Below the pieces are notes generated by a model, which searched no databases, had not been told where the DNA came from, and saw nothing but the letters and a program-made list of their open reading frames with translations. From NCBI GenBank assembly GCA_023457255.1, contig JAEWMB010000037.1, positions 124,001 to 188,000 of the forward strand: a DNA stretch of 64,000 nucleotides, given 5' to 3'. How positions within the stretch are numbered: position 1 is the first letter of the stretch; every line of letters starts with the position of its first letter. Both the position numbers and the translations under genes were made by a program. This DNA is from Bacillota bacterium (GTDB lineage: Bacteria > Bacillota > Clostridia > Lachnospirales > Lachnospiraceae). Below are positions 1 to 8,828 of this stretch, piece after piece.

Positions 1-1
1 G

Positions 2-1300
2 CTGGCTACAGAGGAAGGTGCAAGGCATTGTCAGGACCAAGCATCCCTTTTTGAATACTTCTTTAAAAACGGTGGTGCTTATCATGCTTTCGCCTCAGAA
101 ACTTCGGATATGGACAAATTAATTACTAGTGTTATGAGCGGTATGGTAGGTGTAATCTTTGATGATTTACAAAAAGCCATCTTATTTGATGTCAGAACCT
201 TTGATAAACGTTCCATTTCTGAACCGGCAGAAGAGGGCGTAATGAAAGGAGCAAAAGACTCCTTTATCGAAGTTCTGCGTACCAATACTGCTTTAATAAG
301 AAGGCGTATCAGATCACCCTATCTGGTGATCGAGCAAATGTATGTTGGCAAGCTATCAAAAACCGATGTTGCTCTAGTCTACCTCAGCAATATCTGTGAT
401 TTAACTCTTGTCGATAAAATCAGAAAGCAGCTGCAATCCATCGACATCGATAATATCGCCTCTGCCTCCTTTATCGAAGAATATCTTGTTCCGCCAAAAC
501 AAACCTTAATGCCGCAGATAATGTATACACAGCGTCCGGATCGATGCTGTTCTAATCTTACGGATGGAAGAATCGCTATTGTAGTAGATGGTATTCCTTT
601 TGTATATGTTTTACCATGTCAGCTTCCGATGTTACTGCAGTCACCGGAGGATTATGCAGAAAACTTTATTGCAAGTTCCGCCTTCCGGTTACTACGCTAT
701 ATAACCGTATTAGTGTCTCTATTATTGCCTGCATTTTATATAGCAATTACAACCTTTCATAATCAACTGCTTCCGGTTCAGATGATATTATCGATTCAGG
801 AAGCAAAAGCAAAAGTACCTTTTTCCTCCTGGATAGAAGTGTTAGGATTATTATTCTCTTTTGAGATTTTAATCGAAGCAGGCCTTCGGCTGCCAAAACC
901 CGTAGGGCAGGCTATGTCAATAGTCGGAGGCCTAGTCGTTGGACAAGCGGCAGTATCTGCTAATATTATCTCTCCGGTCGTTGTAATTGTAGTTGCTCTT
1001 ACCGGAATTGCCGGATTTACAGTGCCAAATCAGGATCTTGCCATAGCACTGCGTATCTCACGATTTGTTCTAGGAATCCTAGCAGCTTTTGCCGGTTTCT
1101 TCGGTGTTATGATTGGTATTATCTTTATCTGCCTGCACCTATGCAGCTTAGACAGTTTTGGAGTTGCTTATCTAACTCCATTTGTAGATACTCATGAGAA
1201 TGTACTACAAGATACCTTCCTGCGATACCCTATTAAGGATTTTGAATTACGTCCGCAAAAAATTGCGAAAAAAAATCGCCGGAAACAAAAAATACATTAA
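2..1300 (+). CDS. Spore germination receptor A subunit (GerA family), 5' end outside window
   Basis: The frame is open from the left window edge, so the true start lies upstream; the first internal ATG at 110 is not the gene start. About 432 residues are visible. The N-terminal half is hydrophilic. The C-terminal half has several hydrophobic segments, beginning near the residues RLLRYITVLVSLLLPAFYIA and containing an 'EILIEAGLRLPKPVGQ' stretch typical of GerA/GerKA/SpoVAF proteins. Members sit in the spore inner membrane and, with B and C subunits, sense amino-acid or sugar germinants. A C-type and a B-type gene follow directly, giving the A-C-B order of clostridial ger operons. Family assignment is firm; the germinant cannot be read from sequence. 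Confidence 0.93.
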   Translation: MATEEGARHCQDQASLFEYFFKNGGAYHAFASETSDMDKLITSVMSGMVGVIFDDLQKAILFDVRTFDKRSISEPAEEGVMKGAKDSFIEVLRTNTALIRRRIRSPYLVIEQMYVGKLSKTDVALVYLSNICDLTLVDKIRKQLQSIDIDNIASASFIEEYLVPPKQTLMPQIMYTQRPDRCCSNLTDGRIAIVVDGIPFVYVLPCQLPMLLQSPEDYAENFIASSAFRLLRYITVLVSLLLPAFYIAITTFHNQLLPVQMILSIQEAKAKVPFSSWIEVLGLLFSFEILIEAGLRLPKPVGQAMSIVGGLVVGQAAVSANIISPVVVIVVALTGIAGFTVPNQDLAIALRISRFVLGILAAFAGFFGVMIGIIFICLHLCSLDSFGVAYLTPFVDTHENVLQDTFLRYPIKDFELRPQKIAKKNRRKQKIH

Positions 1301-1338
1301 GGAGGTGCCTCCCATAATCCAATGGGAACTATTGCTGT

Positions 1339-2544
1339 ATGAATAAACCAAACCACCGCACCTATCATCATCTTAAAATACTAGGTTTTTTCGCCATACT
1401 GCTATTGCTATATTTATGTTACATCAATATGAATCGCCAAGAGATCAGCAGTGTAGACCTGATCCGAATTATTACTATCGATAAATCCTCTACAAATTAT
1501 ACTATTACTGCAATCTATACCGATGCCGCCGGTTCTGGTGATAGTGAAGCACCTCTTACGGTGAGTGGAAGCGGCAGCACGGTCTATGCAGCCTTTGAAA
1601 ATCTCAAATTAAAAAACCGGAATCCGATTACCATTGCACACACAAATTATTATTTAGTCAGCGATACGGTCTGTAAGGATGGGCTTCTGAAAGGGCTTGA
1701 TTATATTGTCAGGGAGCACACGACTAAAACGAATGCTTCGGTTTATCTTCTTCCCCTTCCCAATATACGCGATTTTATCTTAAGCGGTTTAGAAGAGGAG
1801 AGAAACATTATATCAGAACTTCAAGCAATTGATACAAAACAAAGACAGTTGCTAAAGAAAACCGATAATACGCTGCTTGATGTGTTAAATGCTCTGTCGG
1901 ATAGCAAAAAAAATCTGCTGCTGCCTTATCTTACGGAAGATGACCAATCTCTTTATATAACAGGCTATGCTGTTTTTAAAGGTGATTCCCTATACCAATA
2001 CCTAAATACCTCCTTATCCGCTTTACTGGATTTGGTTAGAAACAGAGTACGTTCCTACCCAATCTACCTATCTTATCACCAAACGGACCGGACAAAAGGC
2101 TTGACCGAGAGCGATAGCATGCAGGCGTTTACGAATCAAGTGAATTCAACATTAGCACTAGAGATTACCAATTATAAATGCAAGGTTGATGTTACAAATA
2201 AGGGAAACGAAATTATCGCTGATATAAAGCTAGAATTTGATACCGACATTAAAGAAGCAACAAACCAACCTTCTATTTATGAAACAGAAAAAATAAAAGA
2301 ACTAACGGCAAGACAAAACCAATATATGCAAAGTCAATTTGCTATGCTGACAGGCTATATGAAGTCTCATAAGGTAGACCTGCTGGAAATAGAGAAGCGT
2401 ATCAATCAAAAGTATAAAGAACAAGGAATAGCCACACAAGAAGTCCCTGAATTTCAAATTGAGGCGGTAAATTTCCGGTATACGGCAGATTCCGGGTTAG
2501 GTAAAAATTATATGATAGAAACAGGTGCATCTTATGAAAAATAA
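1339..2544 (+). CDS. Spore germination protein, Ger(x)C family
   Basis: A 401-residue protein with one N-terminal hydrophobic segment (about residues 13-29) and a long hydrophilic body ending in the Ger(x)C C-terminal domain (about 210-390). GerC subunits are normally lipoproteins on the outer face of the spore inner membrane. Here the only candidate lipobox is LYL-Cys27, a poor match because position -1 is Leu, so the protein may stay membrane-anchored. The strong Shine-Dalgarno GGAGG lies at 1301-1305, about 33 bases before this ATG, which is too far for direct use; see the coupled mini-ORF finding. The next gene overlaps its 3' end, so A, C and B are one transcript. Confidence 0.9.
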   Translation: MNKPNHRTYHHLKILGFFAILLLLYLCYINMNRQEISSVDLIRIITIDKSSTNYTITAIYTDAAGSGDSEAPLTVSGSGSTVYAAFENLKLKNRNPITIAHTNYYLVSDTVCKDGLLKGLDYIVREHTTKTNASVYLLPLPNIRDFILSGLEEERNIISELQAIDTKQRQLLKKTDNTLLDVLNALSDSKKNLLLPYLTEDDQSLYITGYAVFKGDSLYQYLNTSLSALLDLVRNRVRSYPIYLSYHQTDRTKGLTESDSMQAFTNQVNSTLALEITNYKCKVDVTNKGNEIIADIKLEFDTDIKEATNQPSIYETEKIKELTARQNQYMQSQFAMLTGYMKSHKVDLLEIEKRINQKYKEQGIATQEVPEFQIEAVNFRYTADSGLGKNYMIETGASYEK

Positions 2545-3769
2545 AGTAACTCTTCGCCAATTCACATACACTTTTCTTTTATTGTCCATCACTCCGGTTT
2601 TTTCAAGATTGCCGGGCCTGCTGGCTCCATCCGGAGATTCAACCGGCTATGTGGCGGTATTATATTATGGTGTAATTGGCTGTGTCTTTGCATGGCTTAT
2701 GTATCAAGTATTATATGCTTATCGAGATTATACATTGTTAGAAATATTAAGTGATCTGGTTGGAACAGGGATTGCTAAATTTATTCTGTTGGCTTATGCA
2801 TTTTGGAGTATCCTAATGATCGTTATTAAAATCGGATCCTACTCTATTCTTTTGCAAACTACACTTCTTCCAACCATATCAGCGGATATTTTACTGGGCT
2901 TTTTATTTTTACTCTGTGTTTATGCTTTTTCCAAAGGAAGTAAAACGATCCTAAGATTTTCAGAATTCCTATTCTTGCCGGCAGTATTCTTTCTGGGAAT
3001 CTTATTTCTTTTTGCAGTACCTAGTTTTCACACGGAATATTTGCAAACAATAAGTATCGGTTCTTTAACTGATAATCTTAGAAGAATTCCTGATATCGCA
3101 TCGGTTGGCGGAAACTTGATGTTATTACTTTTCTTTTTGGGTAATATCGAACGAAAGCCGGAATTACCCTGCAATATTAAGTCTGATTATGCCCCTGATA
3201 CCCATTGCAAACAAAAAAGATACCATACCTTTCAGACAAGGTTATATCGATGTATCTTGCAGTTTATCTTACTATGTTTTGCCTCCATACTATTATCACT
3301 CTGCATCAATGGACCTAAACTAACAGAAAACTTCACCTATCCTATCTATCAAGCCGTAAAAGGAATCTCTATCCTAAGTACATTTGAAAGATTTGATGCT
3401 TTTATTACTTTAATCTGTATCGTGTCTGACTTTACGGCTGTGTGCGTCTTCGCACTCATCAGTGTTACTTGCTTTAGCTTTGTATTTCAGAAAACGGAGC
3501 AAGAGCAACCGAAGGAAGAAACGAATGGACCACTGGATGTTGTTTCACCGTCAAGACATACTACATTGTTATTATGTCTTGGTGCTCCTCTGGTCTTAGT
3601 TAGCTGCTGCTATATTTATTTACGTGAGATAACCCAGTACGAACTCGATGAATTTTACTTATCCTATATGCTGCCTATTAATCTGGTTTTTCAATATGTC
3701 CTGCCTTCTTTCCTTGGAGTTGCTTGTTTTATTAAGCGCATTTCCAGAAGAAAAGAGAATATTGAATAA
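2534..3769 (+). CDS. Spore germination receptor B subunit (GerB, APC-type permease)
   Basis: An integral membrane protein of 411 residues with about ten hydrophobic segments. It belongs to the GerAB/endospore germination permease family, related to amino-acid transporters, and is thought to bind the germinant. I chose ATG 2534 over GTG 2525 because AGG at 2523-2525 then has proper spacing. The gene overlaps the C-subunit gene by 11 bases, which implies translational coupling. An extra hydrophilic loop of about 30 residues (around residues 200-230, with several Lys and Arg and two Cys) and a charged stretch near 325-340 make it longer than the usual roughly 365 residues. Confidence 0.9.
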   Translation: MKNKVTLRQFTYTFLLLSITPVFSRLPGLLAPSGDSTGYVAVLYYGVIGCVFAWLMYQVLYAYRDYTLLEILSDLVGTGIAKFILLAYAFWSILMIVIKIGSYSILLQTTLLPTISADILLGFLFLLCVYAFSKGSKTILRFSEFLFLPAVFFLGILFLFAVPSFHTEYLQTISIGSLTDNLRRIPDIASVGGNLMLLLFFLGNIERKPELPCNIKSDYAPDTHCKQKRYHTFQTRLYRCILQFILLCFASILLSLCINGPKLTENFTYPIYQAVKGISILSTFERFDAFITLICIVSDFTAVCVFALISVTCFSFVFQKTEQEQPKEETNGPLDVVSPSRHTTLLLCLGAPLVLVSCCYIYLREITQYELDEFYLSYMLPINLVFQYVLPSFLGVACFIKRISRRKENIE

Positions 3770-3842
3770 TTAATAGTTACTAAAGGTAACCAGGCAAAAT
3801 TATTATGAATCAAACGAGGAAGAAACCGGCAATCTAATGATT

Positions 3843-3890
3843 AGAAGCTGTTCACCCAGGTAAACCAGGCGAGCAGCTTCTCTATTTTAT
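3843..3890 (+). terminator. Intrinsic terminator of the ger operon
   Basis: An 11-base stem (3843-3853 pairing with 3871-3881, one G-U) encloses a 17-base loop and is followed by the T-rich stretch TCTATTTTAT. It lies 73 bases after the GerB stop codon. Confidence 0.8.
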
Positions 3891-3937
3891 ATATTTATAA
3901 GTTAGGCGTTCAAACTACATATACTTTCTGTCACTGT

Positions 3938-4070
3938 TAATATAACTTATCAGATGCGGACTATGTACTGCTAATCTGATTATTGAAACATGCTTTTGTT
4001 TCAATAATATAGCTTATCAGAAGCTGCACTTTTGTACCGTCATCGGATAATCGGAATCTTCCTTAATTCC
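3938..4070. repeat. Intergenic repeat pair flanking a hairpin, downstream of gdhA
   Basis: Two similar copies of a sequence of about 30 bases start at 3938 and 4005 (TAATATARCTTATCAGAWGC core, then a degenerate tail ending in GTAC). Between them is an 11-base perfect stem (3979-3989 with 3998-4008, 8-base loop). A second small stem, GGAAT/ATTCC, lies near 4052-4069. These probably serve as the 3' end of gdhA. There is no clear U-tract, so the terminator role is tentative. No gene lies in the 3770-4084 gap. Confidence 0.45.
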
Positions 4071-4084
4071 AATTACATAACTTA

Positions 4085-5419
4085 TTAGCAAACGCCCTGT
4101 GCAATCATCGCTGTAGCAACCTTCTCAAAACCAGCAATATTAGCACCAATAACATAATTTCCTTCAAAACCATATCGTTTTGCCGCATCATCCATGTTAT
4201 GGAAGATGTTAGTCATAATACTCTTTAACTTAGCATCTACTTCTTCAAAACTCCAGCTAAGTCTTTCAGAATTCTGGCTCATCTCAAGTGCGGAGGTAGC
4301 AACACCACCTGCATTTGCAGCCTTTCCAGGTGCAAATAAAACACCATTCTCCTGCAAATACTCTGTAGCCTCTAATGTTGTAGGCATGTTAGCACCTTCT
4401 GCAACTGCTTTACATCCATTTGCAACAAGTGCTTTTGCATCTTCTAACAATAACTCATTTTGAGTAGCACAAGGAAGTGCAATGTCACAGGTTACAGTCC
4501 ATACGCCTCTACCCTCATGATATTCGCTGTTTGGTCTGTAGTTCTTATATTCAGTTAAACGAGCACGCTTCACTTCTTTAATTTCCTTAATTGCTTCTAA
4601 ATCAATTCCATCCGGATCATAAACCCAACCAGTAGAATCACTTATCGTAACTACTTTAGCACCCAACTGCTGCGCCTTCTGTGCCGCATAAATTGCAACA
4701 TTACCGGAGCCAGAGATACAAATAGTTTTTCCGGCAATATCAATGCCATTGCACTTAAGCATCTCATCTGTTAAATACAATAAACCATATCCGGTAGCTT
4801 CCGTACGAACTAAAGAACCTCCGTAGGAGAGACCTTTTCCCGTTAGAACACCTTCGTACATGCCACGAATTCTCTTATATTGACCGTACATATAACCGAT
4901 TTCTCTTGCACCTGTCCCAATATCGCCGGCAGGAACGTCAACATCTGCTCCAATATACTTACAAAGCTCCGTCATAAAGCTTTGACAAAATGCCATTACT
5001 TCACGGTCCGACTTTCCTTTAGGATCAAAATCAGAGCCACCCTTGCCCCCGCCGATTGGTAAGCTGGTTAAGGAATTTTTAAAGATTTGCTCAAACCCTA
5101 GAAATTTGATAATACTAATATTAACAGATGGATGCAAGCGTAGTCCACCCTTATACGGCCCAATCGAATTATTAAATTGAACACGGTATCCGGTATTTAC
5201 CTGTACCTGACCTTTATCATCAACCCAAGGTACTCTAAACTTAAATTGTCTGTCCGGCTCAATTAAGCGTTCTAAAAGTGCTTCCTTTCTGTACAAAACT
5301 TCGTTTGCATCAACCACCGGTCTTAAGGAGTTAAGAACCTCCTTTACAGCCTGAATAAACTCTGGTTCCCCCGGGTTTTTGGCAATCGCCCTCTCAATTA
5401 CTTCATCAACATATCCCAT
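4085..5419 (-). CDS. gdhA: NADP-type glutamate dehydrogenase
   Basis: A 444-residue enzyme of the hexameric glutamate dehydrogenase family, which interconverts 2-oxoglutarate plus ammonia and glutamate in the cytoplasm. The glutamate-binding motif is seen as SIGPYKGGLRLHPSV and the catalytic-lysine motif as PIGGGKGGSDFDPKGKSD. A GSGNVA dinucleotide-binding motif appears near residue 236. Length is normal. The start ATG is preceded by GGAGAG at good spacing. The gene is monocistronic and has its own consensus promoter about 190 bases upstream, with a hairpin at the start of the leader, so expression may be controlled by premature termination. Confidence 0.97.
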   Translation of the reverse strand: MGYVDEVIERAIAKNPGEPEFIQAVKEVLNSLRPVVDANEVLYRKEALLERLIEPDRQFKFRVPWVDDKGQVQVNTGYRVQFNNSIGPYKGGLRLHPSVNISIIKFLGFEQIFKNSLTSLPIGGGKGGSDFDPKGKSDREVMAFCQSFMTELCKYIGADVDVPAGDIGTGAREIGYMYGQYKRIRGMYEGVLTGKGLSYGGSLVRTEATGYGLLYLTDEMLKCNGIDIAGKTICISGSGNVAIYAAQKAQQLGAKVVTISDSTGWVYDPDGIDLEAIKEIKEVKRARLTEYKNYRPNSEYHEGRGVWTVTCDIALPCATQNELLLEDAKALVANGCKAVAEGANMPTTLEATEYLQENGVLFAPGKAANAGGVATSALEMSQNSERLSWSFEEVDAKLKSIMTNIFHNMDDAAKRYGFEGNYVIGANIAGFEKVATAMIAQGVC

Positions 5420-5550
5420 AACTTTTCTCTCCTTTTTCTCTATTTTTTTATTATTTTTCTATCATAGCTATGAATTTAACCGAGCATAAATCTGTATGCC
5501 CTCAAACGAATTACCTCCCAACAGCACGTCTGCCGTTATCTCATAACATA

Positions 5551-5610
5551 AAAAGGCAAAAGAAAAAATGGGTATAGTTATGAACACAACTACCCCATTG
5601 TTTTTGCTTA
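5551..5610 (-). terminator. Promoter-proximal terminator-like hairpin in the gdhA leader
   Basis: On the minus strand AATGGGGTAGTT pairs with AACTATACCCATT across an 8-base loop (positions 5599-5567), followed directly by TTTTTTCTTTTGC; outer GCAAAA/TTTTGC bases extend the stem. It starts about 10 bases after the predicted gdhA transcription start, roughly 145 bases before the start codon. It could work as an attenuator or make a short RNA. The plus-strand reading also ends in T-rich sequence. Confidence 0.65.
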
Positions 5611-5616
5611 GGTACA

Positions 5617-5646
5617 ATTATATGATAATAAATCGAGAATTGTCAA
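5617..5646 (-). promoter_or_regulatory. gdhA promoter (sigma-A type)
   Basis: Minus-strand TTGACA (5641-5646) and TATAAT (5617-5622) are separated by 18 bases. Both hexamers are perfect consensus. The predicted transcription start is near 5610, just before the leader hairpin. Confidence 0.85.
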
Positions 5647-5792
5647 TTGTTTTCTTTTATGAAAGTGATAAAACTTTTACACATTATTTCGTTAAAGTGC
5701 ACAAATCTGATACAAGAATAACCTCCAGTAAAAAGTAACAATCCTTATGTCTCCAACTTATCCTAGGAAAGGCTAAACTCTTTTACTATCCA

Positions 5793-6287
5793 TTACTCTG
5801 CCTCCAGATGAAGTTCTTCAAGGTTCGTTACCGATATTAAATAAGAGTTACGATATCGTTTATCTTTTGATACATCTTCTCCAAACCAGCCCGGCTTACT
5901 AAAATTTATTGCCTCCTGTTCACTTGGAAACTCTACTTCAGCAAAGATAAGCCCTTTCAATCTACCGTGGAATACATCAAGTTCTGCGGTATACCCTTGA
6001 GAAAGAGGTACTAAATATCTTGTTTTTTCAATGATACCAAAATCAACTTTAGCAATTAGATGGTCAAATGCTTCTTTCGTCAATGGCAGCTCTACCTCTT
6101 CACTTATCACCGCATGTTCTTGACTCAAATTCAATTTATTTTTATAAGTTAAGAAACAGGTTTCATTGCTTTTACGAATCCTAACTACAGGTTTTGTACA
6201 TAGATAGCCTTGTATAATTTCTTTTTTCTGATATTGTTCTAGGTTATCTGGAATCTTATTTATTTTAAATTTACGTTCAATTTCCAC
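5793..6287 (-). CDS. CYTH-domain phosphohydrolase
   Basis: A 164-residue protein that begins with the diagnostic ExExK motif (MEIERKFKI) of the CYTH superfamily (class IV adenylyl cyclases, thiamine triphosphatases, inorganic triphosphatases). The rest shows the alternating charged beta-strands of the triphosphate tunnel fold (RIRK, EEVELPLTKE, AELDVFHGRLKGLIFAEVEF). Bacterial members of this size usually hydrolyse inorganic triphosphate or thiamine triphosphate; the actual substrate cannot be told. It stands alone, with AAGGAGAG at good spacing before the ATG. Confidence 0.88.
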   Translation of the reverse strand: MEIERKFKINKIPDNLEQYQKKEIIQGYLCTKPVVRIRKSNETCFLTYKNKLNLSQEHAVISEEVELPLTKEAFDHLIAKVDFGIIEKTRYLVPLSQGYTAELDVFHGRLKGLIFAEVEFPSEQEAINFSKPGWFGEDVSKDKRYRNSYLISVTNLEELHLEAE

Positions 6288-6609
6288 TTTATCTCTCCTT
6301 ACGTCTATAGGAAACTATAAACCATTTACATTAAGAAAAGGAATCTGCAAGCTCTTCATTCTACGAATCTATTATGACATACGGAAGACTTAGATAAAAG
6401 CGACAATACTGTGCATACCTTCTTATAGTTTTACAGATACTATAGGAAAACGGATTTCATATAAAAAGCATCTTGCTTTTATGGCAGATTATTCTTTCCC
6501 GCTTATATGATTTATTCCTTCCCCACTTATATAGTATCATACAGCACCTATTATTTGTTATTCAGTGATATCAGCAGCAGGTGAACAAGCAGCAAGGAGG
6601 CAATTTATT
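6288..6609. other. Intergenic gap with small hairpins
   Basis: I see no gene here. A 7-base hairpin (AAAAGCA at 6464-6470 with TGCTTTT at 6474-6480) and a 6-base one (TATAGT at 6424-6429 with ACTATA at 6439-6444) lie in it, plus two copies of CCRCTTATAT near 6499 and 6523. It should hold the divergent promoters of the flanking genes, but no box is convincing. Confidence 0.4.
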
Positions 6610-7008
6610 ATGAAAAAGAATTTTTTAATCGACTTTATCCTATGTGGTCTTAGCGGATGGTGTATGGAATGCTTTTGGACAGGCATTAGCTCGCTGGAAC
6701 GAAAGGACAAGACCCTATCCTGCCATACCTCCATATGGATGTTTCCAATCTATGGGTTAGCCGCTTTTATTTCTCCTGTGAGCAAAACTTTAAAAAAGCG
6801 TTGTACATTCTGCCGCGGTTCCATCTATGCTTTGGGTATTCTATCTACGGAATATATCACCGGTACCTTGCTAAAGAGATTAAAAGCTTGTCCATGGGAC
6901 TATAGCAAGGCTAAACTTAACTTTAAAGGTGTGATTCGATTTGATTATCTGCCTGCATGGTTTCTTGCCGGATTGTATTTTGAAAAACTTCTAAACCGCA
7001 ATTTATAA
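6610..7008 (+). CDS. Small membrane protein, CmpB-like (putative ABC-transporter type IV)
   Basis: A 132-residue protein with three or four hydrophobic segments. The pattern of an N-terminal 'CGLSGWCMECFW', then a 'PIYGLAA' segment, then 'WDYSKAKLNFKGVIRFDYLPAWFLAGL' fits the CmpB/DUF1113-type family of clostridial membrane proteins, whose function is unknown. The start is ATG 6610, because AAGGAGG at 6594-6600 sits nine bases before it; the longer frame from 6565 has no ribosome site. The mid-region WD-Y motif is the family hallmark. Family call is moderately sure. Confidence 0.7.
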   Translation: MKKNFLIDFILCGLSGWCMECFWTGISSLERKDKTLSCHTSIWMFPIYGLAAFISPVSKTLKKRCTFCRGSIYALGILSTEYITGTLLKRLKACPWDYSKAKLNFKGVIRFDYLPAWFLAGLYFEKLLNRNL

Positions 7009-7014
7009 TCACTT

Positions 7015-7359
7015 TTAAAAATTCCTTCCATTCCAACCCCAGTGCTGTACTTCTTCATAGGTAACATAAGTTTTATCCGCGGGTATCTGTAATTCTTCCT
7101 CATAAATTTTGCAGATAGCGGCAGTCAATTTTTCATATGCTGCTCTATCTGCCTTTCCAAATATTTTAACCTCGACAAATGCACTTTTTTCAAAAGCCTG
7201 CCCTTTAAAATAGAGAGAATATTCCTCCTCAAATCCTACCATCAGCCACGCTTCACTTTTCCCAGGTATCAGTTCAATTGCTTCTCCAAGCTTTTGCTTT
7301 ATTGTTTCTTCTTGATTTTTGGTTAGTTTCACACTTACTTTAGAGTTAATGAATGGCAT
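7015..7359 (-). CDS. MIF-family tautomerase
   Basis: A 114-residue protein of the macrophage migration inhibitory factor/phenylpyruvate tautomerase family. After Met removal it starts with the catalytic Pro (MPFINSKVSV). It keeps the conserved 'SAFVEVKIFG' beta strand near residue 60 and the family C-terminus (EVQHWGWNGRNF). Such proteins form trimers and catalyse keto-enol tautomerisation; the physiological role in bacteria is unclear. It converges with the gene at 6610, with only six bases between them. Confidence 0.88.
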   Translation of the reverse strand: MPFINSKVSVKLTKNQEETIKQKLGEAIELIPGKSEAWLMVGFEEEYSLYFKGQAFEKSAFVEVKIFGKADRAAYEKLTAAICKIYEEELQIPADKTYVTYEEVQHWGWNGRNF

Positions 7360-7544
7360 ACTCCCAGCCCCTTTCTTCTTCCATTATTTTATCAATACTC
7401 TTACCTATTATATCAAATTCCACCTGATTTATCCATAGTCTTTCTCCCAGGAATTAATTAGAAGCTAGGAGCTTTTGATAAACTTGCAAAGACACTAGAA
7501 AGATGGTAAGCTATGTTTAATTTTAAAAGATTGGAGTTATCTCA

Positions 7545-8732
7545 ATGTTAAAAGCGATATTATTTGACATGGATGGAGTTATTATAGACAGTGAACCATT
7601 GCATTGCAAAGCATTTCAGAAGGCAATGAAGCAATTTGGCCTTGATTTATCCAGAGAATACTGTTATCAATTTATAGGGAATACGGACCGCTATATGGCA
7701 GAGGTACTTGTGAAAGATTTCAATTTACCAAATACTTCGGAAGAAATTATTCAAATAAAACACGAAGCTTTAAAACAGCTTGAATTAGAAGAAAGCTACC
7801 CTGCGATTCCTTATGTAGTGAATTTAATTAAAGAGCTTTCAAAATATCCCATAAAACTAGCAATTGCAAGTTCCTCGCCAATGGAGCAAATTGAGCAAAC
7901 TGCAAAGGATTTAAAGCTTACCTCTTATTTTCATAACTATGTTTCCGGAATGGATTTAAAACATTCAAAACCAGCTCCGGATATCTTTTTAAAAGCTGCC
8001 GGTTTACTTGGTGTCTCACCGGAGGAATGTTTAGTAATCGAGGATTCGTATCATGGTGTTACCGCAGCCAAAGCAGCCGGAATGACCTGTATAGGTTATT
8101 ATAATGAGAATTCCGGTACTCAGGATCTAAGTGGTGCAAATATTATTATAGAGGGGTTTGAAGAAATTACATATTCCTTTTTGAATAATGTATATCTTCG
8201 TTCCCATGGAAAACCTGTTACCATTGCGACAACAAGCCGTCTTATCATACGCGAATTAAGTATTGAAGATATTGTTTCTATGTACCATATTTATCAACAG
8301 CCGGAAGTAAGAGAATTTATTGATGATATCGATGATGATCTGCAAGAAGAAATTGAAAAGCATAAAGCATACATCAAAAATGTATATAATTTTTATGGAT
8401 ATGGTTTTTGGGGCATCTTTAGCAGAAAAAACGGTGAACTGATTGGCCGCTGCGGCATTCAAAATTCAGAAATCAACGGACGCTTTGAAATAGAGCTTGG
8501 TTATTTATTAAAACTTGATCATTGGGGTTATGGATATGCACTGGAATGCACCAAAAGTGTTTTAGAATATGCTTTTTATGAGCTTCACATTCCTCGTATT
8601 GTTGCTGTTATTGACAAAAAAAATATTCGTTCTGCAAAGGCCGCAATTCATATTGGTATGAAATTAGAAGCTGAAATTTATCATAAAGGAAGAAACTGCG
8701 ATTTCTATATCATAGAAAATCCTAATCAATAA
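7545..8732 (+). CDS. HAD phosphatase (beta-phosphoglucomutase-like) fused to a GNAT acetyltransferase
   Basis: A single 395-residue frame. Residues 1-215 form a HAD subfamily IA phosphatase/mutase: the nucleophile motif DMDGVIIDSEP (Asp8, Asp10), motif II 'IASSSP', and motif III/IV 'KPAPDIF...VIEDSYHGVTAAKAAG'. Residues 225-395 form a GNAT domain of the RimJ/RimL type with 'TSRLIIRELSIEDI', 'LGYLLKLDHWGYGYALE' and 'NIRSAKAAIHIGMKLE'. HAD members of this kind act on sugar phosphates. Fusion to GNAT is uncommon and suggests sequential handling of one metabolite or a repair function. GGAG precedes ATG 7545. No frame break is seen at the junction. Confidence 0.88.
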   Translation: MLKAILFDMDGVIIDSEPLHCKAFQKAMKQFGLDLSREYCYQFIGNTDRYMAEVLVKDFNLPNTSEEIIQIKHEALKQLELEESYPAIPYVVNLIKELSKYPIKLAIASSSPMEQIEQTAKDLKLTSYFHNYVSGMDLKHSKPAPDIFLKAAGLLGVSPEECLVIEDSYHGVTAAKAAGMTCIGYYNENSGTQDLSGANIIIEGFEEITYSFLNNVYLRSHGKPVTIATTSRLIIRELSIEDIVSMYHIYQQPEVREFIDDIDDDLQEEIEKHKAYIKNVYNFYGYGFWGIFSRKNGELIGRCGIQNSEINGRFEIELGYLLKLDHWGYGYALECTKSVLEYAFYELHIPRIVAVIDKKNIRSAKAAIHIGMKLEAEIYHKGRNCDFYIIENPNQ

Positions 8733-8739
8733 CATTTAA

Positions 8740-8812
8740 AAGTCTGTTTCAGTTATATGCATTATAGTGATAGAAAAAAATATACTATAATATCTTATGC
8801 TGAAACAGACTT
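8740..8812. terminator. Long inverted repeat between convergent genes
   Basis: A 13-base perfect stem (8740-8752 with 8800-8812) encloses a 47-base AT-rich loop containing a second stem, TATAGT/ACTATA. It lies between the HAD-GNAT gene and the small lipoprotein gene, so it may end transcription in both directions. There is no long U-tract. Confidence 0.6.
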
Positions 8813-8828
8813 CTAAATATTAGCACAT

